Below, one piece after another: positions 61,202-64,000 of a stretch of DNA of 64,000 nucleotides. Where the stretch lies: positions 558,001-622,000 of the forward strand of contig MU385713.1 of assembly GCA_022497155.1 (NCBI GenBank), in the 5' to 3' direction. A model generated the notes under the pieces. The model did not search any database. It was not told the origin of the DNA and saw only the letters and a list, made by a program, of their open reading frames with translations. The stretch is from Whalleya microplaca (Eukaryota > Ascomycota > Sordariomycetes > Xylariales > Xylariaceae). The number at the start of each line of letters is the position of its first letter. The first letter of the stretch is position 1. The translations under genes and the position numbers were made by a program.

Positions 61202-64000
61202 TTACCCCCCCCTTAAAAAGAAAAAATAACTCGTCCCGAATTATAATTAAAATCGAACGTAAGACTTTTATTATATATAAGCGGACCCGGGTAGTAATTA
61301 TTTTTTAGGTAGAAAAGGGGTGCTTTCGGATTTACTTTAAATAGTTACGCTATAAGCCTTTAATTTATATTATAGCTGTCGTTGTTTTATATAATTACGT
61401 TAGCTGTTTAATTTTTAATTATAAGTTTTATACGCGGCATTTATAGCTTTTTTTTTTTTATAACAAATTCTCCTGCCGCTAATTTATTATCGTTTGGGTA
61501 AGGCGGATCGTTTGTTTTATTAGTATACGCTTTTTTTTAGTCCGTTAGTTTCGTTAGTAGTTCTGGCATTTTAGGGTATAACTTATAGAACTTTTATAAC
61601 TTATTAAGTAAATTTTTAAATAACTCCGTATTATATTATATAAAATCTGGGTCTTATTTTTATTACTAAATTTAGTATCGTAATCTGTTATAATATAGCT
61701 AAAACGAAAAGATTTTATTTACTACTTATTTTTTTTCGTTATTAATTAGCTCTCCGGGAAAATTCTCGGCTTTTTAGCCCGGCAAAAGATTATTCGGGTA
61801 TTTTTATAGGCGGTTCGCGTAAAATATATTACCCGTACGTTACCTGTCCGAAACTTTTAGCCGATATAAATAATTGATTTATTAAATAATTTCGTAATAT
61901 TAATAGGTTAGGGAAAAATTTAGCTTATTATTAGGCCTGTTAATAAATCAGACTTTTTTAATAATAAATATATAATCGCCGATGCCGAAATTAAGCTTTT
62001 ATTAATACCTATTAGCCTATTTTATTATCTTAGCCTATACTTTATTTATTAAAAATCTTGCGTAATCTATATACCCCTAAATCGTTTTTATAATCTTTTA
62101 AGCCTTTTCCTAAAATAATCGCTTATAAGGAAATATATCTTTAAATTCGGTAGTTTAATTTTCCTAATTAAAAGGCATAAACATTTTAAATCCTATTTCT
62201 ATCTCATACAGCTTAAAGCTAATTAAGTTATAAATAATACTAATTTATACTATATTTAAAGCTGGAAATGTTTCGGACTAATTGTCTTAAAAATGGTTAA
62301 TAAACGGCCGCAAGCGTATATTTAAAATCTAATATATAATTTTAGCTTATCCCGTTATTTAGGAGTGGCTTAAAGACAATAATTTCTAATATATACCAAG
62401 CATACGGGACATTTTATTTATAAAGTCGGAAATAAATTACGGTTTGCAATCGCTAATAATATTACGGGATAAGCTAAATATTCTTAAGGGTTTATAATAA
62501 TATATATATATAATATCTTTCGTAATTATATATTATATATAAAAGATTGTTTATATTCGCTTATTTAGTCGGCAAATTATAGCTAAAACGTTATTATACC
62601 TATGCTTATTTTTAGGCATATTTTTAAAATCTATTATAAAATATTCCCAGATATAATAAGGTACCAGCAATAGCTTTAATAGTCCTAGAGTTTTATTATA
62701 GGGGTTTTTAAAAAATCGGCAAATTAAATAATTAGTAACATAACAGTCGATATCGCTAGCTATCCGGGGCTATTAATAATAGTTAGTAATAATATGTCGC
62801 GTTTTATTTCGCCTTAAGTAAATAGTAATAATATATATATAAGTTTTTTTAATTATTTTTATATATAAGGCATTTTAATCGGGTATTACGAGTCGCCTCT
62901 TAAATATTAGTAATTTTTTTAATATAATCTATCTTTTAGTTAAGTCTGTTTAAGTTTAAATACGTTATATGTTAAAATTGTAGCTAATCTAGTTAGCTTA
63001 TAGTAGTTTGTTAATTAAAAATACGCCTAATTTTGTAAGGGGCTCGACTCCTTTATTAAATATTATCAGGTTTACTACTTTCTCGATTATACTAATAGCA
63101 GGCATATTAGCGTTATTTATCGGTTTAAAAATTATTTCGTAATATATAGCGGCGGGTTTAAATACTTATATATATTAGTACGCCTTTTATTTAACTTTCT
63201 GTGTTTTTAAATCTTTAGATTTATAAAATAAAGCGTTTACGAAAACGTTTTCCTTTTTTAGTTAATATAAAATAATAAAGTTATATTATAAAAGCATTTT
63301 AGCCTAGCCGGCCTAACAAAAGTTTAATAGTTTTTTAGTCCCGAAATAAATTAAAACTTAGTAATTAGTAATAATCTCGAAAGGACGAAAGTATTATAAA
63401 CCTATTAACTTAACGCGTTAATAGTGTAACGCTCGGACTACTGCTATTAATTCCTTATTATAAATATCGTAATTATATTTAATTTTATATATAGTTTTGG
63501 AATAATAAACGACCGGATGCCAGAAGAAATATTTATTAGTTTTTTATAATAAAACCTCGGTATAAATACTATTTAATACGTTTATTTCGAAACGGGTTTT
63601 TTTATCGAATAAAAAGTGCGCTAAAATAAATATAGTTAGCAATTTCTCTTTTAGCTTAACAAACGTAACTTTATATTCGTTTATTTATATAAAAAGTTTA
63701 TTTTTTTATATAAAGTTAATTAAAGGGCATACGATATATCCGTACTTTTCGATAAACTTACGATAAAAATTATAAAATCTTAAAAAAAATTATATATTAC
63801 GTACGCTATCCGGTTATTACCAGTTTTAAATAATAGCTACTTTATCGGGATTTACTGTAATGCTTTTAATACTAATAATAAAACCGAGAAATTTAGTACT
63901 TATAACGTAAAATTCGTACTTTTTAAAATCCGCTTAAAAGCCGGCTACTTCTAGCTTACGTAATATCTTTATAACATATTTTTAATACTATTTCTTATTC
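61202..64000 (-). mobile_element. Ty3/Gypsy element L, leaves the window
   Basis: The - strand body upstream of the 3' LTR. Near the window end it reads KFLGFII (63894-63874) followed by N-P-D-K-V and then F-Y-R-K-F-I, the reverse-transcriptase thumb region shared by Ty3 elements. A short segment near 61,300-61,370 matches element H near 48,670-48,730, so the two are related. The rest of reverse transcriptase, gag and the 5' LTR lie outside. Confidence 0.65.

Overview
The window comes from a filamentous ascomycete (Pezizomycotina). The genes have 50-60 nt introns with fungal splice sites. The repeats show the mark of repeat-induced point mutation (RIP): C-to-T and G-to-A changes that turn CpA/TpG into TpA, leave many CpG sites, and destroy nearly every reading frame. 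The species cannot be named from this sequence.

Layout. (1) Positions 1-9,440 are normal-composition gene space. A four-exon Derlin (ER-associated degradation) gene on the + strand converges with a three-exon, single-pass, cysteine-rich cell-surface protein with a proline-rich tail on the - strand. After about 3 kb without a clear gene comes a three-exon secreted protein of 276 residues, with two similar halves around an Arg-rich linker, and then a relic that resembles a major-facilitator transporter. (2) Positions 9,440-64,000 form a very AT-rich, gene-free block of nested, RIP-degraded transposons. Apart from a 96-codon frame at 13,325-13,615 and a chance 61-codon frame near 50 kb, it has almost no open frame of 60 codons.

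The repeat block can be partly resolved. A small family without coding capacity has ~250-310 bp direct terminal repeats (TG..CA, 4-bp target duplications). It is present at 10,641-12,460 (inverted), 12,449-14,001 (well preserved) and 58,733-60,273 (RIP-degraded); the first two meet head to head. A 227-bp solo terminal repeat sharing both family ends sits at 11,164-11,390 and 37,066-37,292, each with an ATAG duplication confirmed by an uninterrupted sister sequence. A Ty3/Gypsy element (B) occurs forward at 14,002-20,715 and as a truncated inverted copy at 30,840-37,343. The inverted copy carries a 1,186-bp hAT-like transposon with a perfect 8-bp target duplication. From 37,344 to about 57,490 there is a three-level nest: Gypsy element I is split by Gypsy element J, which is split by the structurally complete Gypsy element H. 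Another Gypsy element, on the - strand, enters at 60,967 and leaves the window.

I see no CRISPR, operon-like or other clearly undescribed cellular system. The items most worth following up are the non-coding terminal-repeat family with its conserved hairpin and 4-bp target sites, the head-to-head junction, the dated nesting order, and the secreted two-domain protein at the edge of the AT-rich block.
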